Shown: positions 18,756 to 27,572, counted from the stretch's first letter. The stretch is DNA of 64,000 nucleotides from Roseomonas sp. (GCA_020249265.1 JADCGA010000021.1:1-64000); one strand, 5' to 3'. Made by a program: numbers and translations. Notes: generated from the letters alone by a model not told the origin.

Positions 18756-20744
18756 TTATTGGCGCTTCGCTTTCAGTTCGGCGAGGCGTTTTTCGGCGAT
18801 GGACCTCCAATGGCCATCCCCGACCTCACGAAAGCCCTCCACCGCGTTTTGCATATGGGTGATGGCTGCCGCCAAATGGGCTGCGGGCGTTGCGCTGCGG
18901 CTAGCCAATTCGGCGAGGCAATTGCCGAGGTTGTTTTGCGTCTTGGCCCAATTCCGCGGTACGCGATTGCGCGGGGCCAACGCAAGGGCTTGTTCGTAAA
19001 CGGTAATCGCCTCGCGCAAGGCGGAATCTTCGCTGAACTCCTTACTCTGAAGGCGAAGGACGTCGGCTTGATCCAAGCGATAGCCCCATGAAGCCTGGGC
19101 GTCGAAGGGAACCAAAGCTGCCGCTTCGGCAAAAAGCGCGGCCGCTTCGCGATAGCGTATCGCCAGTTCCGCAAGTTTTGCCTCGTTCGCTGCCATGGAC
19201 GCTTCGATGGATACCGCACCATAACTACGCGCCAGTCCGCGAGCATAGCGGAGTCTAGTCGCTGCGGCCTCAAAATTGCCCTGGTCAATCAGGCTTCGCG
19301 CCTTTTTAGGCGCGGCTAGCACGGCATCAAGTTTAGCAGATGCACTAATAAATTGTCTCAACAGGACATCGCTTTTCTTCGCACGCTCTCGAGGGTCTTG
19401 GAGCGCATCGCGGAGTCTAGTAGCCGCGGCTTCAAAATTACCCTGTTGAACCAGGCGGCGCGCCTCATCACGCGCGGCCTTTGCGGCGGCATCCTGGATC
19501 GGCTGGGCCAGTGCTTTTTTCAATTGTCGTCGGTAGGTTACGGCTGCAACTACGGCGCCAAGGCCGCCAGACACGATCAAAGGTGTTATCCAATTGAGTC
19601 CAGATGACTTTCGCCGCATAGACGGGTCTAGTTCGACACTCACGCTCTGGGTTGCGGTCAATTTTTTTTCCAATGCTTTCGCATCACGGAACAGAATTTC
19701 ACGCAATGCACTTAGTTGCATTCGGTCCACGCATCCAATTTCTCGCTTTTCGAGACTGTAGGCCGTCACCGGTTCATCAGATAAACGATCATAAGATAAA
19801 CGCGAGAATTCAGTTGCGTTTTCGAATTGAGTAAGGATTATTTCTAGTTCCAAAAGCCGGGTTACGGCGGCGTCAAGGCGCGTGGGGATTTCTTCCGGCG
19901 GGACATCCAACTGGCCCAAGCGGCGCAGCACCGTCTGGAGCGGCGGAATGGGCACGCCCTTATCACGCGATACATCTGCAAGCAGACGCTCAAGCATCGT
20001 TGTTTGTTTTTTCTGTTCTTCGCCCTGGCGTTGCTGTTCTTCAGCAAACCGCGCCTGCGCTTCTTCAATCCGCGTAACGGCATTCTGCAAAACAGAAAGC
20101 CCGCCGATAATGAAGGCATGGCGGGCATTATCCTGGTTCTTGAGGCATTCGCGGGTGAAAATGATAAAAAGGCTGAACCAGCCAAGCTGCCCATCCCCCA
20201 TGAAGCGGGTCGTGAAATCGGTGGGCATGGCATGGTCGGCAAGGGCCGCGGTCAATTCGTCCCACATTGCCTGTTCCGCTATGGCGCGGGCTTGCTGCGC
20301 CCGTGTCGCATCGCGCGCATCGGGCCGCGATGCCAAAGCGGTATCAAGCGCCTGCTGATATTGACTGATTATTGTGTCATGGGCGCCTTCCTGCACCTGC
20401 CCAAGCGCCAGAAATTGCCCGTTCAGCCAGCGACGCGCGGCGGGGCAGAACCTATCAGCGCTTGCGGCACGATGGCCTGCTTGTTCGGCTTCCTCTATCT
20501 TCGCTTGCTCGCGTATCAAATGCAGGCAGGCCAAAAGCGCGGCGAAGCGCAGGCTGCGTTCCAGGTCGTGATTGAGTGGTGTGGCGAGATAGGCGCTGGC
20601 GTAGCCCTTGGCCTCCGCCAAGGTCTGGCCCAGCATGGAATTCAAGGCAGCGTCGGCCAGTGTGCCAGCGACACCTTCAACCGCTTCCGAACCCAGCCCG
20701 CCAAATAAGCCACCCAGGATTGATTCGAAGAAGGATTTCGCCAT
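18756..20744 (-). CDS. Large coiled-coil/TM/TPR-repeat protein, unrecognised
   Basis: I chose the ATG at 20744 (MAKSFFESILGGLFGG) because GGAGGA lies 7 bp upstream; an ATG six codons earlier lacks one. The 662-residue product has a Gly-rich N-terminus, a helical region with LNHDLERSLRFAALLACLHL (about 60-80), a long charged coiled coil (about 225-260), a helical PPLQTVLRRLGQLDVPPEEI segment, one predicted membrane span (TPLIVSGGLGAVVAAVTY, about 385-405) and a C-terminal half with TPR-like helices. Two near-identical units (QGNFEAAATRLR) are 54 residues apart. No NTPase, protease or nuclease motif is visible. The layout resembles sensor proteins that pair an N-terminal helical domain with TPRs, but no function can be assigned. 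Several stretches are AT-richer than the surroundings. Confidence 0.8.
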   Translation of the reverse strand: MAKSFFESILGGLFGGLGSEAVEGVAGTLADAALNSMLGQTLAEAKGYASAYLATPLNHDLERSLRFAALLACLHLIREQAKIEEAEQAGHRAASADRFCPAARRWLNGQFLALGQVQEGAHDTIISQYQQALDTALASRPDARDATRAQQARAIAEQAMWDELTAALADHAMPTDFTTRFMGDGQLGWFSLFIIFTRECLKNQDNARHAFIIGGLSVLQNAVTRIEEAQARFAEEQQRQGEEQKKQTTMLERLLADVSRDKGVPIPPLQTVLRRLGQLDVPPEEIPTRLDAAVTRLLELEIILTQFENATEFSRLSYDRLSDEPVTAYSLEKREIGCVDRMQLSALREILFRDAKALEKKLTATQSVSVELDPSMRRKSSGLNWITPLIVSGGLGAVVAAVTYRRQLKKALAQPIQDAAAKAARDEARRLVQQGNFEAAATRLRDALQDPRERAKKSDVLLRQFISASAKLDAVLAAPKKARSLIDQGNFEAAATRLRYARGLARSYGAVSIEASMAANEAKLAELAIRYREAAALFAEAAALVPFDAQASWGYRLDQADVLRLQSKEFSEDSALREAITVYEQALALAPRNRVPRNWAKTQNNLGNCLAELASRSATPAAHLAAAITHMQNAVEGFREVGDGHWRSIAEKRLAELKAKRQ
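19249..19464. repeat. Internal duplicated 54-bp segments in the TPR protein gene
   Basis: Segments 19249-19302 and 19411-19464 are the same length and differ at only about a dozen positions. They lie exactly 162 bp (54 codons) apart in the same frame. Each encodes the QGNFEAAATRLR-type helix pair on the minus strand. The high nucleotide identity suggests a recent in-frame duplication rather than ancient TPR divergence. Confidence 0.75.
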
Positions 20745-20830
20745 CCCGGCTTCCTCCATCACCCCGGACTATGTTGCTACGCCCGCCGCCCAAATTCAAG
20801 CCACTGTCAGAACGACCCAAAACCCGGTTT

Positions 20831-20882
20831 CCAAAGGCCCCCCGGCCTTTGGCGGGGTGGTTTGGAGGGGCAGAGCCCCTCC
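20831..20882. repeat. Double-hairpin intergenic element
   Basis: Two perfect inverted repeats stand side by side. CCAAAGGCC (20831-20839) pairs with GGCCTTTGG (20844-20852) around four C residues, and GGAGGGGC (20864-20871) pairs with GCCCCTCC (20875-20882) around three bases. The element lies between the starts of the TPR gene and the end of the small gene at 20899, so it may terminate the latter. The compact form resembles dispersed palindromic elements of alphaproteobacterial genomes. Confidence 0.6.
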
Positions 20883-20898
20883 ATGAAGCCCCCACCAA

Positions 20899-21183
20899 TC
20901 AAACCATCTCCCCCCGCAAAAACCCCAGCGCCGGCAGTGGCACCCATTTCCTCGGCAGGTCGGATCGTTTGATGGGCGCCACGGAATAATGCGGCACGGG
21001 TTGTTTGGCGCGGATCAGCCAATCGGCATAGGCGCGCACTTGTTGGTCGCGCCAATCGCGGTCATTCAAGGCGGCGGCGCGGGAACGGAAAACCTCGGCC
21101 ACGCGGCTTTTGCGCCCCACGGTCGCCACCACGGCCCAGAGCGTATCCTCATCCCCGCGACTGACTGGAACAAGCGTCACCAC
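20899..21183 (-). CDS. Conserved-looking hypothetical protein
   Basis: This 94-residue soluble protein starts at a GTG (21183). It is rich in Arg and aromatic residues, with RDWRDQQVRAYADWLIRAKQ in the middle and SVAPIKRSDLPRKWVPLPAL at the end. No signal peptide, membrane span or known motif is seen. Codon use matches the surrounding genes, which supports a real gene. It lies between the double-hairpin element and a palindromic repeat at 21236. Function unknown. Confidence 0.5.
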   Translation of the reverse strand: MVTLVPVSRGDEDTLWAVVATVGRKSRVAEVFRSRAAALNDRDWRDQQVRAYADWLIRAKQPVPHYSVAPIKRSDLPRKWVPLPALGFLRGEMV

Positions 21184-21235
21184 GCCTGAATCAGTGCCAA
21201 ATCGCGGGGGCCGGGGTCAAGTCAAACATTTGTTT

Positions 21236-21285
21236 GGTCGCATTTTCCGAGTCGCCAAGTGAAGCCACCTGGCTTGAAAATGCTT
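21236..21285. repeat. Palindromic REP-like repeat, copy 1
   Basis: This element starts GGTCGCATTTTCCGAG and ends CTTGAAAATGCTT; the arms GCATTTTC and GAAAATGC are a perfect inverted pair around an AAGTG-containing loop. A second copy with the same ends lies at 48197-48246. It is directly against the stop of the luciferase-like gene at 21285. It resembles the REP-type palindromes scattered through alphaproteobacterial genomes, but copy number outside the window is unknown. Confidence 0.75.
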
Positions 21286-22361
21286 CACGCCGCAACCGGC
21301 ACCGGCACCCCAATCCGGTCCAGCGGGCCGAATTCGCGTTCAAGCCGCGGGCGGATGGCTTTATCCCAGGCCGCGATGCTGTTCATGGCGATGCTTTCCG
21401 GCAAATCGCCAATTTGCATTTGCAGCAAATAATGGCAGGGGCTGGCGGCGCGGATTTCGGCGGCCATGCGCGCGGCCACCGTATCGGCATCCCCCACCAG
21501 CATGAAGGACCCCATTTCTTCCAGGCTTGGCTCGCCTTCCCAGGTTTTTTCCACCAGCAGGCCGCCATCCATTTCCTGTTCCTTGCGGCGCAGGCTTTGT
21601 GACAGGCGGATTTGCCAGCGGGCATTTTCCAGAAAGGCCATGGCTTCGGCCTTGTCATCCGTCACGCAGAAGGGGCGCATGGCGCCGAAGCGCAAGGCCT
21701 CGGGCGGCTTGCCGGCGGCGCGCCAAATATCTTCAAAGCGCCGGCGCGCAGCGGCCAGCAGGGCAGGGGTGAAGTGGCGGGGGGTCACCATCACCACGCA
21801 GTCACGTTGCGCTGCGTAGCGGTGCAAATCGGGGTTGTCGCCGGCCACCCAAATCTCCGGCAGCTTGCCGGCGGGGCGCGGGGCGATATGGGTTTGCGGC
21901 AGGGAATAATATTCGCCTTCGTGGGAGAAGGTCTCGCCCGCAAAGGCTTTTTCCATCATGCCCATCACTTCCAAAAGCCGATGCGGCGCTTCGGGCAGGG
22001 CAGAATCGAAGCGTTCAAACTCATAAGGCTGGTAGCCGCTGCCAACGCCAAGCACCAGGCGTCCATGGGTCATGGAATCCACCATGCCGATTTCGGCAAT
22101 CAGGCGGGAAGGGTGGTACAGCGGCACAATCACAACGCCGGAAGCGAGTTTGATGCGCGATGTCTCGCCCGCCAGGCGGGCCAGCATCATCAAGGGCGAT
22201 GGGCAGACGCAGTAATTGGAAAAATGGTGCTCGGCGAACCAGGCGATGTTGAAGCCGGCGGCCTCGGCGGCTTTTACCTGGGCGATGGTGCGGTCATAGA
22301 TCGCCGCGGTGGGCACGCCGCGATTGCGATAGCCCATCAGGTTGAAAATGCCGACATCCAT
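21285..22361 (-). CDS. LLM-class flavin-dependent oxidoreductase (luciferase-like)
   Basis: This 358-residue enzyme has the bacterial luciferase-like TIM-barrel: GIFNLMGY in strand 1, AWFAEHHFSNY (the EHH region near the flavin), IKLASGVVIVPLYHP, and RLVLGVGSGYQPYEFERF. Such enzymes use FMN or F420 to oxygenate small substrates. The AEHHF and VPLYHP elements suggest a two-component FMN monooxygenase. It is divergent from the thioesterase gene at 22484, and a second luciferase-like enzyme lies at 23377, so the region probably serves one oxidative pathway. The substrate is not evident. Confidence 0.88.
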   Translation of the reverse strand: MDVGIFNLMGYRNRGVPTAAIYDRTIAQVKAAEAAGFNIAWFAEHHFSNYCVCPSPLMMLARLAGETSRIKLASGVVIVPLYHPSRLIAEIGMVDSMTHGRLVLGVGSGYQPYEFERFDSALPEAPHRLLEVMGMMEKAFAGETFSHEGEYYSLPQTHIAPRPAGKLPEIWVAGDNPDLHRYAAQRDCVVMVTPRHFTPALLAAARRRFEDIWRAAGKPPEALRFGAMRPFCVTDDKAEAMAFLENARWQIRLSQSLRRKEQEMDGGLLVEKTWEGEPSLEEMGSFMLVGDADTVAARMAAEIRAASPCHYLLQMQIGDLPESIAMNSIAAWDKAIRPRLEREFGPLDRIGVPVPVAA

Positions 22362-22483
22362 GGTGTGCTTCCTTCCCTTTGCTTCGGGGTATGCTGCGCC
22401 GAAGTTTTGGCGGGCTCAAGCCCTGCCAACTTGCGCGCAAGACCGGGCCGGGGTGTTCTGCGGGCGATGAAGGGGACCCCAGG

Positions 22484-23380
22484 ATGATCGTTATCGGCAA
22501 GGGCAGTGTGCAAAGCGGCGAATGCGATGTGATGGGGCATATGAATGTGCGCCATTACGTCGCGCGGGTCGGTGATGGGCTGGGCTGGCTGGCGCTGGCG
22601 ATGGGCATCACGCCGGATCGCGGCTTTTTCACGCCAGTTGATCAGCATATCCGCTTTTTGCGCGAAATGGCGGCGGGGGCGGCCTTTACCATCCATGGCG
22701 GAATCGTTGCGCGGCGCGGGGAACGGCTGCGGGTTTATGCGGAAATCCAGCATAGCGGCACGGGCGTTGCCTCGGCTGCCTTCGTGACGGATGTTGAATT
22801 GCGCCATCCGGTGAGTGGGGAGGTTCTGCCGCTGCCAGAGGGGGTGGATGGCAAGATAGAAAGCCTCATGACCACCCTGCCGCCCCATGCCGGGCCGCGT
22901 GGCCTGCCTTTTGACCCCATCCGCACCCCGCCCGATGCCGCCGCCACCGCCGCCATGGGCCTGACGGAAGCGCATCTTGGCGCCATCCGGGCAGAGGATT
23001 GTGATCGCGCCGGGCTGATGCGCCCGGATGTGGTGATTGCGCGCATTTGGGATGGCATACCCAATCTGCGCTTTCGTGGCTCGGAAGAACTCGGCGCGCG
23101 GGAAGAAGGCATTGGCAGCGCCGCTTTGGAATATCGCCTCGTCTATCTGAAGCCGATGCGCGTGGGCGATTTGCTGATCATCCATAGCGGGCTGCGCGCC
23201 TTGGGGGACAAAACCACCACCTGGACGCATTTGCTGCATGATGGCGTAACGGGTGCCCCGGTGGCGGCGGCGGAAGCCATTGGCATTGGCTTTGATTTGA
23301 AAGCGCGCAAGGCCGTGGTGATTGATGGCGATCGGCGCTGCGTGTTGGAAGCGCTGCTGATCCCTGGGCTTTCCCTATGA
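22484..23380 (+). CDS. Double-hotdog acyl-CoA thioesterase-like protein
   Basis: The ATG at 22484 with AGGGGA seven bases upstream gives 298 residues; upstream in-frame sequence looks non-coding. The N-terminal hotdog starts with ECDVMGHMNVRHYVARVGDG (residues 10-28), the Asp and His arrangement of 4HBT thioesterases. A second hotdog-like half covers about residues 165-290 (EYRLVYLKPMRVGDLLIIHS). Such proteins hydrolyse acyl- or aroyl-CoA thioesters. The stop overlaps the start of the monooxygenase at 23377 (ATGA), linking the two functions. Confidence 0.8.
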   Translation: MIVIGKGSVQSGECDVMGHMNVRHYVARVGDGLGWLALAMGITPDRGFFTPVDQHIRFLREMAAGAAFTIHGGIVARRGERLRVYAEIQHSGTGVASAAFVTDVELRHPVSGEVLPLPEGVDGKIESLMTTLPPHAGPRGLPFDPIRTPPDAAATAAMGLTEAHLGAIRAEDCDRAGLMRPDVVIARIWDGIPNLRFRGSEELGAREEGIGSAALEYRLVYLKPMRVGDLLIIHSGLRALGDKTTTWTHLLHDGVTGAPVAAAEAIGIGFDLKARKAVVIDGDRRCVLEALLIPGLSL

Positions 23381-24726
23381 AGCGAGAAATCCGCTTCAAT
23401 GCTTTCGATATGGCCTGTGTTGGCCACATCCAGCAGGGCATGTGGACCCATCCTCGCGATCGGTCGGCGGAATATCTCTCGCTGGATTACTGGATGGGCC
23501 TGGCGCGGTTATTGGAAGAAGGCCTGTTTGACGGGCTGTTTCTGGCGGATGTGCTTGGCATTTATGATGTGCATGGCGGCAATGGCGATGCGGCGATACG
23601 CAGTGCGGTGCAGGTGCCGCTGATTGATCCCATGTTGCTTGTGCCCGCCATGGCAGCGGCCACACGCCATCTTGGTTTTGGCGTGACGTGTAACCTTGCT
23701 TGGGAAAGCCCAGCGCTGATGGCGCGGCGGTTTTCCACGCTGGATCATCTGACCAAAGGGCGCATCGGTTGGAATATCGTCACGGGCTATCTGGATAGCG
23801 CGGCCCGCGCCATGGGGCTGGATCGGCAAATGGCGCATGATGATCGCTATGATCTCGCCGATGAATACATGGAAATCCTCTATCGGCTATGGGAGGAATC
23901 CTGGGCCGCCGATGCCGTGAAGCGAGACCGCGCGGCGGGGATTTACGCCGATCCGGCCCGCGTGAAGCGCATCACGCATCAGGGCCGGCAATATCGGCTG
24001 GATGCGCCGCATCTGGTGGAACCATCACCGCAGCGCACGCCGGTGCTGTATCAGGCCGGCGCTTCGGATCGCGGGCGGGGTTTTGCTGCGCAGCATGCGG
24101 AATGCGTGTTCCTGAATGGCGGGCCAAAGCCTTATGTCGCGAAGCTGGTCGCTGATTTGCGCGCCCGCGCCGCGCCGCGCCCAATCCGCATTTTCGTGGG
24201 CGCCACGCTGATCATTGGCCGCACGCGGGCAGAGGCTGAGGCGAAGCTCGCCGAATATCGCCAACACGCCAGCATTGAAGGCGCGCTGGCGCATGCTTCC
24301 GCGTCTCTCGGCATAGATCTGGCGCAGTTTGGCCTGGATGAGGAGTTGCCGGAAGCCGGGCAAAGCCAAGCCATCCGTTCCAATGTGGAAGCTTTGCGCG
24401 CCGCCGCCCCCCGCGCCACCAAGCGCGCGCTGATTGACCGCATGGTGCTCGGCAGCCGCCAGCCGCCCATTGTTGGTTCGGTCGAGGAAGTCGCGGATGA
24501 ACTGATCGCCTGGATGGATCAGGCAGATGTGGATGGCTTCAACCTCTCCCGCACGGTCACCCCCGAATGCCTGGAAGATGTGGTGCGGCTTTTGGTGCCG
24601 GCATTGCAGGAATGCGGGCGCTATAAGCGTGGCTATGCGGCGGGCACTTACCGCGAAAAACTCTTTGGCGCCGGGCCTTTGCTGGCGGCGCCCCACCCTG
24701 CGGCGGGGTGGCGTCAGGCCGGGTGA
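23377..24726 (+). CDS. NtaA/SnaA/DszA-type FMN-dependent monooxygenase
   Basis: This 449-residue protein is the larger form of luciferase-like monooxygenase, as in nitrilotriacetate (NtaA) and dibenzothiophene sulfone (DszA) oxygenases. It begins RFNAFDMACVGHIQQGMW; other landmarks are LDHLTKGRIGWNIVTGYLDS, YMEILYRLWEESW and VLYQAGASDRGRGFAAQHAE. These enzymes need reduced FMN from a partner reductase, for which the nitroreductase-family protein at 24784 is a candidate. It is translationally coupled to the thioesterase. The actual substrate cannot be read from sequence. Confidence 0.9.
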   Translation: MKREIRFNAFDMACVGHIQQGMWTHPRDRSAEYLSLDYWMGLARLLEEGLFDGLFLADVLGIYDVHGGNGDAAIRSAVQVPLIDPMLLVPAMAAATRHLGFGVTCNLAWESPALMARRFSTLDHLTKGRIGWNIVTGYLDSAARAMGLDRQMAHDDRYDLADEYMEILYRLWEESWAADAVKRDRAAGIYADPARVKRITHQGRQYRLDAPHLVEPSPQRTPVLYQAGASDRGRGFAAQHAECVFLNGGPKPYVAKLVADLRARAAPRPIRIFVGATLIIGRTRAEAEAKLAEYRQHASIEGALAHASASLGIDLAQFGLDEELPEAGQSQAIRSNVEALRAAAPRATKRALIDRMVLGSRQPPIVGSVEEVADELIAWMDQADVDGFNLSRTVTPECLEDVVRLLVPALQECGRYKRGYAAGTYREKLFGAGPLLAAPHPAAGWRQAG

Positions 24727-24783
24727 TTTCCCACTGCGCCATTCTGGCCTAACCTTCCCCCATCATAGCAAAGGAATACCCAA

Positions 24784-25614
24784 ATGGATGGCATGCAATT
24801 GCCCGCCGCCGCCGCCCTGACGGCCCGTTACGGCGCTGGCGCTGAACCCAAGCTCGGCCCCTGGAATGACACCATGGCGCTGCTGCTCTCGCATCGTTCG
24901 GTGCGCGGCTATCGGCCCGATGCACTGCCCGCAGGCACGCTGGAATCCCTGATCGCGGCAGCGCAATCGGCGGCGACATCTTCCAATTTGCAAACCTGGT
25001 CCGTGGTTGCGGTCAATGATCCGGAAAAGCGCAAGGCGCTCGCGGAAATCGCTGGTGGGCAGCGCCATATCGAACAATGCCCGATCTTCCTGGTCTTCAT
25101 CGCCGATGTCTCGCGCAATGAACGGCTCGGTCAGCAGGAAGGTGTCTCTCTGGCCGGGATGCCCTTCCTGGAAACCTTCCTGGTTGCGGCAATTGATGCG
25201 GGCCTTGCCGCACAAAATGCCGTGGTGGCCGCTGAAAGCATGGGCCTTGCTACCCTTTATATCGGCGCGCTCCGCAATGATGTACCACGTGTCGCTGCCA
25301 TGCTTGGCCTGCCGCCAGGTGCGGCGCCGGTCTTTGGGCTTTGCGTGGGCTACGCCGCGCCGGGCAAGGAAAGTGCCGTGAAGCCGCGCCTGTCTCAGGA
25401 AGCGGTGCTGCATCACGAAACCTATTCCACCGCCAAGGAAAAAGCGCTGCGCGCTTCCTATGATGAAAAGCTTGCCGAATATTCCAAGCGTTATGAAATG
25501 GCGGCGGATAACTGGTCGCAGCGCGTGATTTCGCGCATCGGTTCCATCAGTGCGCTGCGTGGGCGCGATGGGCTGAAGGCAGCGCTTCGCTCCCTCGGCT
25601 TCCCGCTGAAATAA
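24784..25614 (+). CDS. NADPH-dependent nitroreductase-family oxidoreductase (NfsA-like)
   Basis: This 276-residue FMN protein shows the NfsA/FRP fold: LLSHRSVRGYRPDALPAG at the N-terminus, AAQSAATSSNLQTWSVVAV, and GMPFLETFLVAAIDAGLAAQN for dimer and flavin contacts. AAAGGAA precedes the ATG. The family reduces nitroaromatics, quinones or free flavin. Its place directly after an FMN-dependent monooxygenase makes supply of reduced FMN a reasonable guess. Confidence 0.88.
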   Translation: MDGMQLPAAAALTARYGAGAEPKLGPWNDTMALLLSHRSVRGYRPDALPAGTLESLIAAAQSAATSSNLQTWSVVAVNDPEKRKALAEIAGGQRHIEQCPIFLVFIADVSRNERLGQQEGVSLAGMPFLETFLVAAIDAGLAAQNAVVAAESMGLATLYIGALRNDVPRVAAMLGLPPGAAPVFGLCVGYAAPGKESAVKPRLSQEAVLHHETYSTAKEKALRASYDEKLAEYSKRYEMAADNWSQRVISRIGSISALRGRDGLKAALRSLGFPLK

Positions 25615-25627
25615 GGGGGATCACGCC

Positions 25628-26590
25628 ATGCGCCTTGGTCAAGCAAGCCCTGCCCGCGCCACCACACGCTTTCGCGCGTTGTTGAAGGAACCCGCGCCGC
25701 TGATCCTGCCCGGCTGCTTCAACGCCATGTCGGCCCGCATTCTGGAACATGCGGGTTTCCCGGCGCTTTACATGTCGGGCTATGGCACCTCGCTGAACCT
25801 GCTCGGCCTGCCGGATGCGGGGCTGATTACGCTGACCGAAATGGCGCTGAACGCGAAGCTGATCGCCTCTGCCGTGCGCGCGCCATTGATTGCCGATGCC
25901 GATACCGGCTTTGGCAATGCCATCAATGTGGTGCGCACGGTGGAAGAATATATCCGCGCCGGTGTGGCGGGGATGCATTTGGAAGACCAGGTGGCGCCTA
26001 AGCGCTGCGGCCATGTGGCGGGGCGGGAAGTGATTGCGCGGGATGAAGCCGTGCTGAAAATCCGCGCCGCTTGCCAAACGCGTGATGCGCTGGACCCTGA
26101 TTTCGTGATCATCGCGCGCACCGATGCGCGCGGTGCCCATGGCGGTTCCATGGAAGAAGCCATCACCCGTGCCAATGAGTTTTTGGAAGCAGGCGCGGAC
26201 CTCGCCTTCGTGGAAGGCCCGAAGGATAAGGAAGAGGTCGCGCATATCTGCCAGGCGGTGAAAGGCCCGGTGTTCTACAACATGACCGGCATTTCACCCC
26301 GCTTCACGGCGGAAGAAATGGCCGCGATTGGCATTCGCGCCTGCATCCTGCCGGGGGCGGCGATGCGCGCGACCATCATGGCGATCCATGATTTCGCAAC
26401 CACGCTGAAGGCCGAAGGCCCCATGGCGGAAGCAGCCTATGATGCGCGCTTCAAGCAGCACCCCATGGGCAATCTGCACGGCTTTGCGGGGTTTGACCGC
26501 ATTCGCGAAATGGAAGCCGAATTCCTGCCCGCCGAAGCGGCGGAAAAGTACCAGGGCGGCCTTGGCTACGCGCCCAAGGCAGCCGAATAG
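25628..26590 (+). CDS. Isocitrate lyase/PEP mutase superfamily enzyme
   Basis: This 320-residue TIM-barrel enzyme has the superfamily's active-site features: LILPGCFNAMSARILEHAGF, the metal-binding DADTGFGNA, GMHLEDQ, and the catalytic-loop motif KRCGH (in APKRCGHVAGRE) that marks lyases of the (methyl)isocitrate type. Such enzymes cleave C-C bonds of 2-hydroxy or 2-methyl acids. GGGGGA precedes the ATG. Whether it acts on methylisocitrate, oxaloacetate or another acid is open; it lies 13 bp after the nitroreductase and probably belongs to that operon. Confidence 0.87.
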   Translation: MRLGQASPARATTRFRALLKEPAPLILPGCFNAMSARILEHAGFPALYMSGYGTSLNLLGLPDAGLITLTEMALNAKLIASAVRAPLIADADTGFGNAINVVRTVEEYIRAGVAGMHLEDQVAPKRCGHVAGREVIARDEAVLKIRAACQTRDALDPDFVIIARTDARGAHGGSMEEAITRANEFLEAGADLAFVEGPKDKEEVAHICQAVKGPVFYNMTGISPRFTAEEMAAIGIRACILPGAAMRATIMAIHDFATTLKAEGPMAEAAYDARFKQHPMGNLHGFAGFDRIREMEAEFLPAEAAEKYQGGLGYAPKAAE

Positions 26591-26619
26591 GTTTAAGGTG
26601 GTGCCAGGGGCTAGCGCGT

Positions 26620-26714
26620 GTTGCGTTCACATGAGTTCACGCAACCCGCTCTACATATTTGTTTTTCGAGCATCTTCACCCGTTCAGATGATTCCATCTG
26701 AACGTGATCTGCTC
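26620..26714. repeat. Palindromic REP-like element upstream of the EamA gene
   Basis: Two inverted repeats fill the 136-bp gap. GTTGCGT (26620-26626) pairs with ACGCAAC (26639-26645). Then GAGCA at 26668 pairs with TGCTC ending at 26714, enclosing CGTTCAGATG and CATCTGAACG, a near-perfect ten-base arm pair around ATTC. The CTCTACATATTTGTTTTTCG linker between them is like that of REP elements in Rhizobiales and relatives. No transposase is nearby. Confidence 0.7.
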
Positions 26715-26726
26715 TGAGGCCGCGCA

Positions 26727-27572
26727 ATGTCCCCCGCCACGCTTGCCGGCTGCGGCGCGCTGATCCTCTGGGCGTTTCTCGCCCTGCTGTCGCGGCTCGC
26801 CGTTGGCATCCCGCCGCTGCAGCTTACCGCCATGGGTTTCGCCATCGGCGGAGGGGTTTGGCTGGCCGTGGTGCTGGCGCGCGGCAAGGCGGCGGCGCTG
26901 CGCCAGGGGCCGCTCGCCTGGGCGCATGGCGTGGGCGGGCTTTTCGGCTATCACGCGCTCTACTTCCTCGCCTTCGCGCTGGCGCCGCCGCTGGAAGTGA
27001 ACCTGATTAACTATCTCTGGCCGCTGCTGATCGTGCTGCTTGCCGCGCCGATCCGCGGGCTGCGGCTCGGCCCCGTGCGGCTCGCCGGGGTGGCACTCGG
27101 CTTCGCCGGCTGCGCCCTGCTTGTCGGCCCCGGCGCGTCCTTCCCGCCGGAGGCGCTGCACGGTTTCATCGCCGCGGCGGGCTGCGCGGTTGTCTGGGCG
27201 GTCTATTCGGTCACCGCTGGCACGCCGCGCCTCGCCCGCGTCCCGACCGAGGCGGTGGCGGGCTTCTGCCTGGCGACGGCGGCGCTGGCCGCTGTGCTGC
27301 ACCTAGGCCTTGAGACCACCGTGGCGCTGGATGCCCGGCAATGGCTGACGGTGCTGCTGCTCGGCCTGGGGCCGGTCGGCGCGGCCTTCCTCCTGTGGGA
27401 TGTCGGGATGAAGCGCGGCGATCCGCGGCTGCTTGGCACGCTGGCCTATGCTGTGCCGGTCGCCTCAACCCTGCTCCTGATCGCCGCCGGAGAGGGCGAG
27501 CTATCCTGGCGCGCCGCGCTGGCGACGTTGATGGTCGCCGGCGGCGGCTTCATCGCGGCGCGGGCGAGGTAG
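26727..27572 (+). CDS. EamA/DMT-family transporter
   Basis: This 281-residue protein is almost entirely hydrophobic, with about ten predicted spans in two EamA halves. Landmarks are LILWAFLALLSRLAVG in TM1, LYFLAFALAPPLEVNLINYLWPL, and GPVGAAFLLWDVGMKRGDPRLL in the second half. DMT exporters move amino acids or other small metabolites, direction unknown here. Five of its six Glu codons are GAG, whereas neighbours strongly prefer GAA, and a REP-like element adjoins its start, so it may have a different origin. Confidence 0.85.
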   Translation: MSPATLAGCGALILWAFLALLSRLAVGIPPLQLTAMGFAIGGGVWLAVVLARGKAAALRQGPLAWAHGVGGLFGYHALYFLAFALAPPLEVNLINYLWPLLIVLLAAPIRGLRLGPVRLAGVALGFAGCALLVGPGASFPPEALHGFIAAAGCAVVWAVYSVTAGTPRLARVPTEAVAGFCLATAALAAVLHLGLETTVALDARQWLTVLLLGLGPVGAAFLLWDVGMKRGDPRLLGTLAYAVPVASTLLLIAAGEGELSWRAALATLMVAGGGFIAARAR

